This document shows positions 39,738 through 50,484 of a stretch of 64,000 bases of DNA, piece after piece. The notes below the pieces were generated by a model. The model worked only from the letters and a program-made list of their open reading frames with translations. It was not told where the DNA came from and did not search any database. Source of the stretch: Planctomycetota bacterium. Its GTDB lineage: Bacteria > Planctomycetota > Phycisphaerae > Phycisphaerales > SM1A02. Location: NCBI GenBank assembly GCA_003671025.1, contig QWPW01000005.1, positions 46,199 to 110,198 on the forward strand, read 5' to 3'. A program made the translations under genes and the position numbers. How positions within the stretch are numbered: position 1 is the first letter of the stretch; each line of letters opens with the position of its first letter.

Positions 39738-40657
39738 TGCGCGACGACGGCACCCGCCGACACGCTCTTCTTCTTTCGATGCAGTTCCGCGCGCCAGAGC
39801 ACCGCGAGTCCTCCGGCGAGGACCAGTACGGTGACAGCGCCGCCAATAGTCATGACCCGTTGAGCTTGCAGCACATAGCCGCGCGCGTTGGGGTCATAGA
39901 TGTGACACCAGAGAATGAAACGGTCGAGCGTCGTGCCGATGCGGCCTTGCGACGCTTCGAGAAGTCCCATGCGCAAGTCCGCGCTTTCGAACTTCGTTCC
40001 ATACATGTAACGACTGATGCGTCCTTCGGGAGTGATCAGAAAGAGCGCCGCTGCGTGCGAGTAATCGCCGTTTTCTTGCAGACGAAACTCGAAGCCCACC
40101 GCATCCGCGACTGCTTTAGACATCACGGCGCTTCCGGTGAGGAAGTGCACGCCCTTGGCAGAACCTGGGCGCTCAAACACCGCGAGGTAACTTTCCTTTT
40201 TCGCTTTGGCCAGTCCGAAGCTCTCGGTGGGATCGACGGAAATCGACACGACCTCGAACTCATTGCCGGGCAACCAATCGACGCCTTGCAATCCATCGAA
40301 TGCTCCGTTGAGCACGAGGTTGCACAGCATCGGACACTTGTTGTAACCCAGTTGCAGCAGCACCGGCCGCTCGCCTTTGAAGTAATCAGCCAAGCGCACC
40401 GAGTTGCCGCCGTCATCGGTGAACATCGTCGTGAGCGGTAGCGGCTCATTGAGATGCTCAATGATGTCGACGCCCTTGAGCTCTTCGGGCACACCGAGAT
40501 TGAGCTGCGCGTTCGCGGCGTGATTCACCATCAACGACAGCAACGAAACCGCGAAGGCGGCGCGCATGTTGTTGAAGTTGAAACGATGAGTGAAGGTCAT
40601 GAGCAATGTCGGATGCGGAACGGTTTTTATCTGTGCGAGAGAGCGAATGAGATGCAT
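39734..40657 (-). CDS. SCO1/SenC family copper chaperone
   Basis: LLQLGYNKCPMLCNLVLNGAFDGLQGVDWLPGNEFEVVSISVDPTE; CxxxC; C-terminal TM. Confidence 0.92.
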   Translation of the reverse strand: MHLIRSLAQIKTVPHPTLLMTFTHRFNFNNMRAAFAVSLLSLMVNHAANAQLNLGVPEELKGVDIIEHLNEPLPLTTMFTDDGGNSVRLADYFKGERPVLLQLGYNKCPMLCNLVLNGAFDGLQGVDWLPGNEFEVVSISVDPTESFGLAKAKKESYLAVFERPGSAKGVHFLTGSAVMSKAVADAVGFEFRLQENGDYSHAAALFLITPEGRISRYMYGTKFESADLRMGLLEASQGRIGTTLDRFILWCHIYDPNARGYVLQAQRVMTIGGAVTVLVLAGGLAVLWRAELHRKKKSVSAGAVVAH

Positions 40658-40663
40658 GCGCAG

Positions 40664-40984
40664 TTAGTTGCCCTGCTTGGTGATGAGTTCCATCGCGTGG
40701 GTGATCGGAATGCGCAGGCGTTCAACTTGTTTATCGTCGACCTCTTCTTCATAGCGACCGTACTGGCCGAGCAGGCCTTGTTGCTCGTGACGGAGATTGG
40801 TGGAGAACGCGGGCAATTCATCGATCACGCGCACTTGCTCGAAGTCACGCTGCACGCCGAAGAACATTACGCACACCGCGAGACAAAACACGACAAAGAA
40901 AATGATTCCTGCGAGTGAGTAAAACCAAGTCGATCCCATTTCGGGGTCGTCGATTTGCTCGGAACTTGTTGCCTGAGATGACAT
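40664..40984 (-). CDS. small single-TM protein between SCO and ActF genes
   Basis: GSTWFYSLAGIIFFVVFCLAVCVMFFGVQRDFEQVRVIDELPAF; co-directional in operon. Confidence 0.65.
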   Translation of the reverse strand: MSSQATSSEQIDDPEMGSTWFYSLAGIIFFVVFCLAVCVMFFGVQRDFEQVRVIDELPAFSTNLRHEQQGLLGQYGRYEEEVDDKQVERLRIPITHAMELITKQGN

Positions 40985-41035
40985 CGGTGGATTCCTCAGA
41001 GTCGATCTGCGAGTGAACTGCGTGGCAAACGTGGG

Positions 41036-42364
41036 TCAGATGTTTTCAAAGCGAAGACTGTCGGCGAGACGCGGATCGCGCTTGGGCACGAGCGCAACGC
41101 GAGAGAGCGTGGAGATTGTTTGCGCCGCGACGATCGCGATCACACCGAACACCAGCACAAAGTTGACGGGATTAGCGAAGTGCGTTGGCGTGTCGGAATA
41201 CTTATCCGCCATCGCGGCGTAGGTGTCGAAGCTCGCGAGATCGTGCGGGATCTCGGGCATGATCAGCCAGTAGAGATCGACGTAGTGGAAGCAGAGCATC
41301 CACACCGCTGCTACCACGAGCGTCGGTGGGAATCGCTTGGGCCACTTGCTGATCAGTCCAAGGAAAGGAATGACAAAGTGCCCAAACAGCAGCGCGAAAC
41401 TGAACAGTCCCCATCCGCCGACTTGGCGCGCGAGGAACCAACCGGTCTCTTCAGGAATGTTCGCGTACCAAATCAGCATGTACTGACTGAAGCCGATGTA
41501 GGCCCAGAACACCATGCCGAAGGCGAAGAGCAGTTTTCCCAAGTCTTGACGATGCTCGCTGCTCACGATTCCTTTGAGCAAGCCCAACTGCTGCAAGCGA
41601 AGCGTGATGATAATCATCGATGCATAGCCCGCGGTCGCGCAGCCACAGAAGAAGTACACGCCGAACATCGTGGAGAACCACGCGGGCGAGAGTGACATGA
41701 TCCAGTCGAACGCGGCGAAAGTCGTCGAGAGTCCGAAGAGGATCATCGCGGGACCAGCCCACTTCTGCATCTTCTCGGTGAGGGTGATGTCGCCGCTCTC
41801 ATCTTGCTTCACGCTGTTGCCGACATAGAACGACGCGAGGCCGGCCCAAATCGCGAAGTACACCAAGGCGCGAATCCAAAAGAACGTTGGATTGAGGAAC
41901 GCAACTTTCTGAATGACGATGTCGTATTCCGCTTGGCTGTTGGCGCGCATCGATTCCATGTCAGCCCAGAGCCACAACACATTGGCCTTGCCCATGAACC
42001 AGAGCACGGCGAAGGGAATGAAGAGGATCCAGTACCAACGCAAGTTGGCTGCGAGCGCCTCTGCGGGTCGACGCACTGCGACCGACCAACCGGCGCGCAC
42101 CAGATGCTGGATGACCACAAAGAACAGTCCGCCCAGACACATCGTCAGTCCAAAGAGAAACGCGATGAGGTACGCGCGCCAGAAGTGCGCGCTGGTGGTG
42201 CCGAATGATTCGGTGTAGCCAATCGCAGCGCCAGCACCGAGGCCAACGACAGCGATGCCGAGCGCGATGTTGCGAAAACCCAGCGCAAACGCGGGCAATT
42301 GGATGTTTTCTGGGCTGAGCAAGTCAGCGGTGTGCGCCGAAGCGTGTCCTGATGCGTGTGCCAT
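41036..42364 (-). CDS. actF: alternative complex III NrfD-like integral membrane subunit ActF
   Basis: Multi-TM quinol:cytochrome c oxidoreductase second NrfD-like subunit, in ActA-F order. Confidence 0.87.
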   Translation of the reverse strand: MAHASGHASAHTADLLSPENIQLPAFALGFRNIALGIAVVGLGAGAAIGYTESFGTTSAHFWRAYLIAFLFGLTMCLGGLFFVVIQHLVRAGWSVAVRRPAEALAANLRWYWILFIPFAVLWFMGKANVLWLWADMESMRANSQAEYDIVIQKVAFLNPTFFWIRALVYFAIWAGLASFYVGNSVKQDESGDITLTEKMQKWAGPAMILFGLSTTFAAFDWIMSLSPAWFSTMFGVYFFCGCATAGYASMIIITLRLQQLGLLKGIVSSEHRQDLGKLLFAFGMVFWAYIGFSQYMLIWYANIPEETGWFLARQVGGWGLFSFALLFGHFVIPFLGLISKWPKRFPPTLVVAAVWMLCFHYVDLYWLIMPEIPHDLASFDTYAAMADKYSDTPTHFANPVNFVLVFGVIAIVAAQTISTLSRVALVPKRDPRLADSLRFENI

Positions 42365-43131
42365 TACTTCACCCCATCCTTGCTCGGAGTCGCGGTCGGT
42401 GCCTTCACTGCTGCTGAGGTCGCCGTTGGATTTTTCTCCACTGGCGAACTCTTGAGCGCATCACGCACTTCAGGCGGAACATCTTGCAGCGTCGCATTCT
42501 GTGAGAGTTGCAACGCTTTGACATACACCGCGATCGCCCAGCGATCTTCGATGCTGACTTGCGCTTCATAGCCCGCCATGGTGCGAATGCCATTGCTCGC
42601 GATGCTAAAGACCGCGCCCAACGTATGTTCGCGCACCGCAGGATCATGCAGGCTCTTCGCTTGCACCCACGCGGTTCCGTGGGCAGGGCCATCGGCACTC
42701 GACATCAACGCCATTGCGCGTTGATTGACAGTGCCATCACCAAAGCCCGCGTAGCCGTGGCACGCAGTGCAGTAAATGTTGAATCGCTGCTGACCGCGCT
42801 CCATGAACGCGTCGTTCATCGTGAGTCCCGCGGGAAGCGTGGTCGCCCAAGCTCCGTTGACCACACCAGTGGTGCGATGAAGGTCAGGGTTGCCTTCGCC
42901 GCGCGCGATGGAGCCGGCGACGGGAAGTCGTTGCGAGCGTCCATCGGCGAAGAGTGGATTGGGTTCTTGGGTCTTGAACTTCGGTTGGAAGTCCATGTCA
43001 AAGAAGATGTGCACCGCGTGCTCAGGATCCGGCGTAGCGCGCACGCGCGCGATGACCACTGGCGGAATCGCCAAGGCCAACGCGGCGATGCCGCCAACAA
43101 ACAACATCCATCGTGGGGGAAGCGAAATCAT
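42364..43131 (-). CDS. actE: alternative complex III cytochrome c subunit ActE
   Basis: Single heme site FNIYCTACHGYAGFGDG; MERGQQRFNIYC. Confidence 0.88.
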   Translation of the reverse strand: MISLPPRWMLFVGGIAALALAIPPVVIARVRATPDPEHAVHIFFDMDFQPKFKTQEPNPLFADGRSQRLPVAGSIARGEGNPDLHRTTGVVNGAWATTLPAGLTMNDAFMERGQQRFNIYCTACHGYAGFGDGTVNQRAMALMSSADGPAHGTAWVQAKSLHDPAVREHTLGAVFSIASNGIRTMAGYEAQVSIEDRWAIAVYVKALQLSQNATLQDVPPEVRDALKSSPVEKNPTATSAAVKAPTATPSKDGVK

Positions 43132-43134
43132 GGG

Positions 43135-43752
43135 TCAGTCCTCCACCGCTTCGACCGCAATGGGGTCGAGGGTCTTGAGGAACTCCTCAGTCTTCTTGGG
43201 GAGGAATTTCGGATCGCGTGCTTCGATCACGATGAAGAATCGATCGTTGCTCGCGCGACGAAAACGGTTGGACTTGAACAGCGGGTGATAGAGCTGCGGC
43301 AATCCGTTGAAGAGGAACATCAGCGAAACCGCCGAGAGCGCCGAGAAGAGGATGGTCAATTCAAAGATGACGGGGATGAACGCGGGCAAACTCATCGCGG
43401 GCTTGCCCGAGATAAGGAAGGGATATCCCGTGACCCACACACCAGCCCAGATGGTCTCGCTGAACGAGTTGGTAAACGCTTGCAAGCCAAGCGCCGTGAA
43501 CGTGCCCGTCGCGCCCGCGCCGAACACGAGCACGGGGAGAATCGTGCGCTTGATGCCCATGGCGGCATCGAGTCCGTGCACAGGAAACGGCGAGTGGCAA
43601 TCCCACCAGCGATAGCCTGCGTCGCGCACTTTTTCGGCGGCGTGCATGAGGTCGCCCGGAGTTTCAAACTCGGCGAGGAGACCGTGCAATCTGGTGGCCT
43701 TGGCGTTGGCCGTGGCGAGAGGTTGAGTAGTGTTGGTGACGACGGCCGTCAT
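43135..43752 (-). CDS. actD: alternative complex III subunit ActD (DUF3341)
   Basis: LLAEFETPGDLMHAAEKVRDAGYRWWDCHSPFPVHGLDAAMG, DUF3341 hallmark. Confidence 0.93.
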   Translation of the reverse strand: MTAVVTNTTQPLATANAKATRLHGLLAEFETPGDLMHAAEKVRDAGYRWWDCHSPFPVHGLDAAMGIKRTILPVLVFGAGATGTFTALGLQAFTNSFSETIWAGVWVTGYPFLISGKPAMSLPAFIPVIFELTILFSALSAVSLMFLFNGLPQLYHPLFKSNRFRRASNDRFFIVIEARDPKFLPKKTEEFLKTLDPIAVEAVED

Positions 43753-43767
43753 GGAAGTCGCTCCGTT

Positions 43768-45255
43768 TCAGAGGTTGGTGTGGCCGGCGTCGTGCGCGGC
43801 CGCATGAGAAGTGGCGTGGGAATGCTTGGACTTGCTTGGGCCACCGAGGCCGTGCGGATCTGCGCGCGGCATGATCGCCTTCACTTCCGCCATCGCGATC
43901 ATGGGGAGATAGCGACAGAAGAGCAGGAACAAGGTGAAGAAGAGACCGAACGCGCCGACCATGGTGCCGATGTCGACCCACGTTGGCGTGAACATGTCCC
44001 ACGAGCTCGGTAAGAAGTCATTGGCGAGGCTCGACACGATGATCACGAAACGCTCGAACCACATGCCGACGTTGACCACGATCGAAAGCACAAACATGAT
44101 CGGAATACTGGTGCGCAGTTTCTTGAACCAGAAGAGTTGCGGCGTGATGACGTTGCAGCTCACCATGATCAAGTACGCCCACCAGTACTGGCCGAAGGCG
44201 CGATTGATGAAGGCGAACTTCTCGTACATCGCACCGGAGTACCACGCGATAAAGAACTCCATCGAGTAGGCGTAACCCACCATGCATCCTGTGGCGAGGA
44301 TGACTTTGTTCATGTTGTCGAGATGGCGAAGGGTGATGAGATCCTTCAGACCAAAGAGTTCGCGCGCAGGCACGGCGAGCGTGACCACCATCGCGAAGCC
44401 AGAGAAGATCGCACCCGCAACGAAGTACGGAGGGAAGATGGTGGTGTGCCAACCAGGAAGTTGCGAGGTCGCGAAGTCGAACGAAACCACGGAGTGAACT
44501 GAGAGCACCAGCGGAGTCGAGAGTGCGGCGAGCAGCAAGTACGCGCGCTCGTAGCGATGCCAGTGACGGTTCGAGCCGCGCCAACCCAGTGCGAAGATTC
44601 CGTAGCCGAGCTGTTGCAACTTGCCCTTGGCGCGATCGCGCAGCGTGGCCAAGTCAGGAACCATGCCCGTGTACCAGAACAACAATGACACGGTGAAGTA
44701 CGTGGAAACTGCAAACACGTCCCACAGCAGTGGCGAGCGGAACTGCGGCCACATCTCCATCTGATTCGGGATCGGGAAGAGCCAGTACGCGAACCACACG
44801 CGACCAACGTGAATGCCAGGAAACGTGCCCGCGCAGATGACCGCGAAGATGGTCATCGCTTCGGCGAAACGATTGATGCCCGTGCGCCACTTCTGGCGGA
44901 ACAAGAACAAGATCGCGCTGATGAGCGTGCCTGCGTGACCGATGCCGACCCAGAACACGAAGTTCGTGATGTCGTAGGCCCACATGACTGGGTTGTTGAG
45001 TCCCCACACGCCGACGCCGGTGAAGATGAGATACGTGATGCACGCGCCGAGAATGCTCAGCAGTCCCACCGCGCCCGCGAAGGCGACGTACCACGCGAAT
45101 GGCGCTTTTTCAGCCTCATTCACGCGACAAACGGTGGCGGTGACTTCGCCGAAAGTTGTGAGGTTAAGTACGAGTGGCGCGCGCTCGCCGGGACGCTCGA
45201 CGGTGTTGTCGATCGCGCTTTGACCAAACTTGGCGTTGTGTGGCAACGTCGTCAT
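43768..45255 (-). CDS. actC: alternative complex III NrfD-like subunit ActC
   Basis: Polysulfide-reductase NrfD-like, [17 protein letters not shown]..., ATGA overlap with ActB. Confidence 0.92.
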   Translation of the reverse strand: MTTLPHNAKFGQSAIDNTVERPGERAPLVLNLTTFGEVTATVCRVNEAEKAPFAWYVAFAGAVGLLSILGACITYLIFTGVGVWGLNNPVMWAYDITNFVFWVGIGHAGTLISAILFLFRQKWRTGINRFAEAMTIFAVICAGTFPGIHVGRVWFAYWLFPIPNQMEMWPQFRSPLLWDVFAVSTYFTVSLLFWYTGMVPDLATLRDRAKGKLQQLGYGIFALGWRGSNRHWHRYERAYLLLAALSTPLVLSVHSVVSFDFATSQLPGWHTTIFPPYFVAGAIFSGFAMVVTLAVPARELFGLKDLITLRHLDNMNKVILATGCMVGYAYSMEFFIAWYSGAMYEKFAFINRAFGQYWWAYLIMVSCNVITPQLFWFKKLRTSIPIMFVLSIVVNVGMWFERFVIIVSSLANDFLPSSWDMFTPTWVDIGTMVGAFGLFFTLFLLFCRYLPMIAMAEVKAIMPRADPHGLGGPSKSKHSHATSHAAAHDAGHTNL

Positions 45256-48200
45256 GAGTGCGCTCCAGTGCTCGCAGCGTCGGCGTGACCATGATCACCG
45301 TGGTCGTGATCACCGTGGTCGTGTCCCTCATGCGCGTCATGCGCATGATCAACGCCAGGGTTGTTGACCCGCGCGAGATACTTCACGCGTGGCTTGGTGT
45401 TGAGTTCTTCGAGCAGGTCGTAGCTCAACTTGCTCTTGACCAACTTCGCGACGCGACTCTTCGCGTTGTTGAGATCACCAAAGACGATGGATTGCGTGGG
45501 ACACGATTGCTGGCATGCCGTGACGATGGTGCCGTCTTCGATCGACCACTGATCCTTGCCGCTGTCAACGCCGCCTGCTTTGGCCCACGCGTTTTTCGCG
45601 CGGATCTTGGCTTCTTGGATGCGCTGCATGCAGAAGGAACACTTCTCCATCACGCCGCGCGAACGCACCGTGACATCAGGATTGAATTGCATGCGCGGCC
45701 ACGCTTCAGGCGTCTTGTTGATCGGATAGCGAGAATCCGCCATCGTCGTGTAATAGTCAGGCTCAACCTTGAGGAAGCCTTCTTCGCGCGCAGGCTCGCG
45801 CCGCTGGTAGTCAAAGAAGTTGAAGCGGCGCACTTTGTACGGACAGTTGTTGCTGCAGTAGCGCGTGCCGATGCAACGGTTGTAGACCATCACGTTGATG
45901 CCCTGCTCATCATGCAGCGTGGCGGCCACGGGACAGACTTGTTCGCACGGCGCGTTCTCGCAATGCATACATGTCAGCGGCTGCACGGCGTAACCGTTGG
46001 GGCGATCGGAGTCGCTGCCGCGGAAGTAGCGATCGACGCGAATCCAATGCATTTCGCGGCCGCGCGCCACCATCGCCTTGCCCACGATGGGCACGTTGTT
46101 TTCGGCTTGGCATGCGATGACGCACGCGCTGCAACCAGTGCATGTCGAAAGATCAATGGTCATCGCCCAGCGATATTTCGCGCCGTCGAGATTGGTTTCT
46201 TCCCACAACGAAAGCTTGTGTGCGACGTGCGTGACATGGCGCGCGAAGTCGGGATGCTCTTGATAGTGCGCGAGACTCGTCTCACGCACGAGGCTCGGAA
46301 GACGCGCTTGAACGCCGTCGTCAATCACGCTCTTCACCAACGCATCAGCGACGCCGTGATCCTGCGTGTGAGCAAAGATGTACGAGCCTTCGACTTTGGT
46401 GACAGTTGCTTTGCCGCCGCCGAGATTGCTAGTGCTGCGCAGCGGATAGGCGTTGAATCCCGCACCGTTGGCGATGCGTCCAGCGACTTCGCCGCGACCG
46501 TATCCCAGCGCGATAGTCACGCAATCATCAGCGTGACCAGGCACGGGCCAGATGGCTGCGTTCATCGAAACACTGCCCAACGTCACGCTCATCATGTCGC
46601 CGCTTGTTACGCCGAGTTCGCGCATCGTCGATGGCGAAACCAACAGCGCGTTGTCCCATGTGATCTTGGTGACTGGATCAGGAAGTTCTTGCAGCCAACC
46701 GAGATTGGCGAAGCGCCCGTCGAAGACTTTGCTGTCAAACGCAAACGCGAGTTCCATCGTGCCGCGCGGCATGAGCGTTACTGACGCGGCCACGCACAAC
46801 TCACTGATCCCTGCGGACTTCACCGTCGGCGTCGCGAATGTCTTGTTTGCCGTGCCTTCGACGTAGCCGCGATCGAGATTCTGTCGCCACCACGATTCAA
46901 AGGCAGTGCCGGAAAGTCCGCTGAGTTTGGTGTGCGCGCGGCGCACGATTTCATAGCTTGAGGTTTGATCATCGCCAGTCAGTGCGGCGAGCACTTCAAG
47001 TGCGTTGCGTCCGCCTTGCTCTTCATCGAGCAGCGGAAGAATGAGCGGCTGCTGCACACAGATCGAGCCTTCGATCGCGCGTCCGTCGCTCCAGCATTCG
47101 AGGCTGTGCGCCGAAGGAACATGCCACGTGCACGCCGAGGACTTGCTGGTCTCATTGGCGTAGTACGAAAGATGAACAATCTCTTTCGCCTTGGACAACT
47201 TGCCTGCGAAATCAAGATCCGCCGGCGCGTCGTACACGGGATTGCCGCCCAACATCACCAGCGTCTCAACCTTGCCTGCGACGAGTGCATCGGTGAGTTG
47301 TTTGATCTCTGCGGCGCCGCCGTTGGCCGGGCCTGCGACGTAGCGCACAGTGGTTCCCACTGCGCCGAGTTTCTCGTTGATCGCTGCGGCAATCGCAATC
47401 GTGGCTGGGTCTTGCATCGAACCTGCAATGACCAGCGCGGAACTTCCCGCAGCCTTGAGATCTGCGACCAATTGCGTGAACACTTCGAGATCGTGCTCAT
47501 CGAGCAATTCCACCGCGCGCGGCGAATCGGTGAGCGCGCTGGTGCCAGGGATGCCCAGTTCTTTGGCCACGCGCGCCGCGAAGATCGCGACATCGCTGCG
47601 AGTCAATGCGAAGCGGTTGTCCGCGCTCATGCCCGTCACCGTGAGCGCTTGCTCTGCGACGTACATGCGTGATTGCGTCTGCTTGCTCGCGTCGGACTCT
47701 TCGATGCGGCGGCCCTTGGCCCACGCATACGAATTGGCGATTCCGTCCACCGGGCAACCAAAGAGATCTGCATCGAGAACGAGAATCACTTTCGCGGCGT
47801 CGATCTGCCGCATTGCGACAAACGAGCCCGCGAACGCGGCGTTGCTCGCGGCGACTCCGTGGTCGTGGCACAGCGCGTTCCACGAATTCCACGACGCCTT
47901 GGGATATGCGGCGGTGAAGCGCGACTTCATGTCGCTCAGCGTGGGGCTTGCGCTTTCGTCACACAGCACCGCGAGACCCGCGCCGCCGTTGGACTTGTAC
48001 TTCGTCGCAATTTCGCCACACCACGAAGCGAATGCGCTCCACGAACTCGCTTGACCATTCTTGGTGAGCGAGCGGCTGCGATCGGGGTCGTACAACTCAA
48101 GCACGCGCGCCTGCACGATCGAATTGCTTCCCACGGCAAATGGCAGCGCAGGATTTCCATCGAGTTTGATCGGTCGTCCGTCGTAACTCTTCGCAAGCAC

Positions 48201-48545
48201 TGGCCACGCGATGCCCGCGATTTCAACGCACGTCGCGTACGGCACGGGCACGCCCGCCTCGCGATCAGCCTGACCGCGCGCGAAGGGCACGATCAAGGTG
48301 TCAGGCCAACGACGACACGCGGCCAATCCGGCCAACGCAAGTCCCGCGCCCATCAACTTGATGAAGGTTCGACGGTCCTCGCCGCTGGCGAGTTCTTGCG
48401 CGTTGGGTCCGAACTCGCGCGCCATGAGCTCGCGGAATTCAGGGGTTTTCTCGAGGTCTGCGGCGCTGCGCCAGTATTCGGCTCGAGCGTATTTCGTGCT
48501 CGTGTCGGTGCTGTCGTTGTCGCAACCAGTGCGTGATTCGTGCAT
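45252..48545 (-). CDS. actB: alternative complex III ActB (molybdopterin-like/FeS fusion, TAT-type)
   Basis: TAT-like leader [21 protein letters not shown]; ferredoxin motifs [52 protein letters not shown]. Confidence 0.95.
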   Translation of the reverse strand: MHESRTGCDNDSTDTSTKYARAEYWRSAADLEKTPEFRELMAREFGPNAQELASGEDRRTFIKLMGAGLALAGLAACRRWPDTLIVPFARGQADREAGVPVPYATCVEIAGIAWPVLAKSYDGRPIKLDGNPALPFAVGSNSIVQARVLELYDPDRSRSLTKNGQASSWSAFASWCGEIATKYKSNGGAGLAVLCDESASPTLSDMKSRFTAAYPKASWNSWNALCHDHGVAASNAAFAGSFVAMRQIDAAKVILVLDADLFGCPVDGIANSYAWAKGRRIEESDASKQTQSRMYVAEQALTVTGMSADNRFALTRSDVAIFAARVAKELGIPGTSALTDSPRAVELLDEHDLEVFTQLVADLKAAGSSALVIAGSMQDPATIAIAAAINEKLGAVGTTVRYVAGPANGGAAEIKQLTDALVAGKVETLVMLGGNPVYDAPADLDFAGKLSKAKEIVHLSYYANETSKSSACTWHVPSAHSLECWSDGRAIEGSICVQQPLILPLLDEEQGGRNALEVLAALTGDDQTSSYEIVRRAHTKLSGLSGTAFESWWRQNLDRGYVEGTANKTFATPTVKSAGISELCVAASVTLMPRGTMELAFAFDSKVFDGRFANLGWLQELPDPVTKITWDNALLVSPSTMRELGVTSGDMMSVTLGSVSMNAAIWPVPGHADDCVTIALGYGRGEVAGRIANGAGFNAYPLRSTSNLGGGKATVTKVEGSYIFAHTQDHGVADALVKSVIDDGVQARLPSLVRETSLAHYQEHPDFARHVTHVAHKLSLWEETNLDGAKYRWAMTIDLSTCTGCSACVIACQAENNVPIVGKAMVARGREMHWIRVDRYFRGSDSDRPNGYAVQPLTCMHCENAPCEQVCPVAATLHDEQGINVMVYNRCIGTRYCSNNCPYKVRRFNFFDYQRREPAREEGFLKVEPDYYTTMADSRYPINKTPEAWPRMQFNPDVTVRSRGVMEKCSFCMQRIQEAKIRAKNAWAKAGGVDSGKDQWSIEDGTIVTACQQSCPTQSIVFGDLNNAKSRVAKLVKSKLSYDLLEELNTKPRVKYLARVNNPGVDHAHDAHEGHDHGDHDHGDHGHADAASTGAHS

Positions 48546-48629
48546 CGTGAGTCCCTTGCAGGCGTCGGGAGGCGATATGCCTCCGCGAGAATTGGCGTGT
48601 GATTGCGTGGTGAATGCGCGACTGCTCGA

Positions 48630-49283
48630 TCAGCGATGGCAGGTCGAGCAGTTGTCATTTGGATTGATGTGGTACTTCGCGATGAGCGCTTGGCGCTCTT
48701 CGAAACTGCTCTCGGTCGCGCTATCCCATGCAAGATTGGTGATCTCGCTGACGGGACGAAGATTGATCTCGGGCTCGCGGTGGCACTCAAGGCACCAGCC
48801 CATCGAGAGCGGCTTGGTCTGATAGACGACTTCCATCTTGTCGACGCGACCGTGGCAACTCACGCAGCCAACGCCGCGATTGACGTGGGCGCTGTGATCG
48901 AAGTACGCAAAGTCAGGAAGCTTGTGAACGCGCTGCCATTGGATAGGAAGACCCGTCGCCGCGCTCTCTTGGACTTTCACTAATTTTGGACTCGTCGGTC
49001 GGATGTTCGTATGACAGTTCAAACAAGTCTGCGTCGGAGGCACCGTCGCGTACGCGGCTTTGTCGACGTTGGTGTGGCAGTAACGGCAATCGATTCCTAA
49101 TTCACCCGCGTGCAACGCGTGGCTGTATGGAACTGGTTGCTCTGGTTGAAATCCGACTTCGAGCGTCTTCGGGCTCAGTCCGTATGCCACGAAAAAGAAG
49201 GCATAAAGCGGAATAGTCGCGCCTGCGAGGATGACGGTGGGCAGCAGGAGGTTGGCCCAGCGCGGAAAGAGAAATCTGCTCAT
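48630..49283 (-). CDS. actA: alternative complex III pentaheme cytochrome ActA
   Basis: Five CXXCH motifs: CRYCH, CLNCH, CVSCH, CLECH, CSTCH; N-terminal TM. Confidence 0.95.
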   Translation of the reverse strand: MSRFLFPRWANLLLPTVILAGATIPLYAFFFVAYGLSPKTLEVGFQPEQPVPYSHALHAGELGIDCRYCHTNVDKAAYATVPPTQTCLNCHTNIRPTSPKLVKVQESAATGLPIQWQRVHKLPDFAYFDHSAHVNRGVGCVSCHGRVDKMEVVYQTKPLSMGWCLECHREPEINLRPVSEITNLAWDSATESSFEERQALIAKYHINPNDNCSTCHR

Positions 49284-49553
49284 CTAACGAGGTGCTCCTA
49301 AGGAGTTCCTACATGGATCGCGACGCTACGTCGAGAGTCCGAAGAAAACGAAAAACGAGTTCGTGCCAAATTTCACGAAGTTGAACGTCGCATCCTAGAT
49401 CGTTGCTCAAACACCGTCAACTGATTTGCGAACCGAGAATTTCTGTTATCGGAAAAGGTGCTGGAGTTGCTTGAGCTCGACTCGGTGCGGTCGATCGGTG
49501 GGCGTGCGTCAAGCAAACTTCCCTGCTGGCTCGTTCGCACACGCGTGTCGTGC

Positions 49554-50348
49554 TCACGCGAGGACGCCGAAGAAGCGCTTCGCGTTGCAAAACACCGTTT
49601 GCGCGAGCATTTCGCGAGACTCGCCGCGCAACTCGGCGAGCGCGTGGGCGACGTGAATCACAAATTTCGGCTCGTTGGGACGCGTCGTGCGGTGCGGATG
49701 CGGCGTGAGAAATGGGGAATCCGTCTCGACCATCACGCGGTCAAGCGGCGCGAGCAACGCGGCCGCGCGAGTCTCGCGCGCGCTGGAGAAGGTGACCACG
49801 CCGGTGAAACTCACGTACGCGCCGAAATCAAGCAGCAAACGCATGTCGCGCTCGCCGCCGGTGAAGCAGTGAAACACGAAGCGCGATGGAGGAAGTGCAG
49901 ACGCGCGCAAGACTGGAATGAGCTCGTCAAACGCTTCACGGCAATGCACGATGATCGGTTTGTCCAGCGCCGCGTCTTCGCTGCGCCAACGCGCGATGTG
50001 CGCGAGTTGCTCGTCGAGCACGGCACGTTGCGTCGATTGCGGCGGCGTGTCGTAGTGGCGATCCATTCCGAGTTCGCCCCAAGCGACGCATTTGCGGTCA
50101 AGGCCAACGCTGCGCATTTGGGCCCAATCCGCTGGTTTTTCGGCATAAAGCGGATGAACGCCCGCGCTCGACCAGAGGTGTTCGTGTGCCTGCGCGAGTG
50201 CCAACGCGCGCACCGCGTCGGTGGTGGTGGTCGCGATGGTGATCGCGCCGACGACTCCCACTGCACGCGCATCGGCCAAGACTTGATCGACGCGCCCTTC
50301 GTACTCGGGAAAGGTGAGATGGCAATGCGTATCGATCACGCGCGGCAC
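49554..50348 (-). CDS. TatD family hydrolase/DNase
   Basis: VIDTHCHLTFPEYEGRVDQVLADARAVGVVGAI...VHCREAFDEL...FHCFTGGE...ETDSPFLTPHPHR...NEP. Confidence 0.95.
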   Translation of the reverse strand: MPRVIDTHCHLTFPEYEGRVDQVLADARAVGVVGAITIATTTTDAVRALALAQAHEHLWSSAGVHPLYAEKPADWAQMRSVGLDRKCVAWGELGMDRHYDTPPQSTQRAVLDEQLAHIARWRSEDAALDKPIIVHCREAFDELIPVLRASALPPSRFVFHCFTGGERDMRLLLDFGAYVSFTGVVTFSSARETRAAALLAPLDRVMVETDSPFLTPHPHRTTRPNEPKFVIHVAHALAELRGESREMLAQTVFCNAKRFFGVLA

Positions 50349-50484
50349 GGTATCGGCACGCGCGCAGAGTGTCGCACGGCGTGATCATCAGCGACTCGCG
50401 CATGATCGTTGCATCAACGCGGAGTTCGACATGCGCGCGTGCGTGAGTTCGCACACGAGCGCGTCCTCTACACTCGCCCCCTCA

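Noticed and set aside
42508-44013. 501-aa plus-strand ORF
   Set aside because: Antisense to actE/actD/actC, Arg/His/Glu-rich shadow ORF.
45258-46784. 508-aa plus-strand ORF
   Set aside because: Antisense to actB, which has clear FeS motifs.
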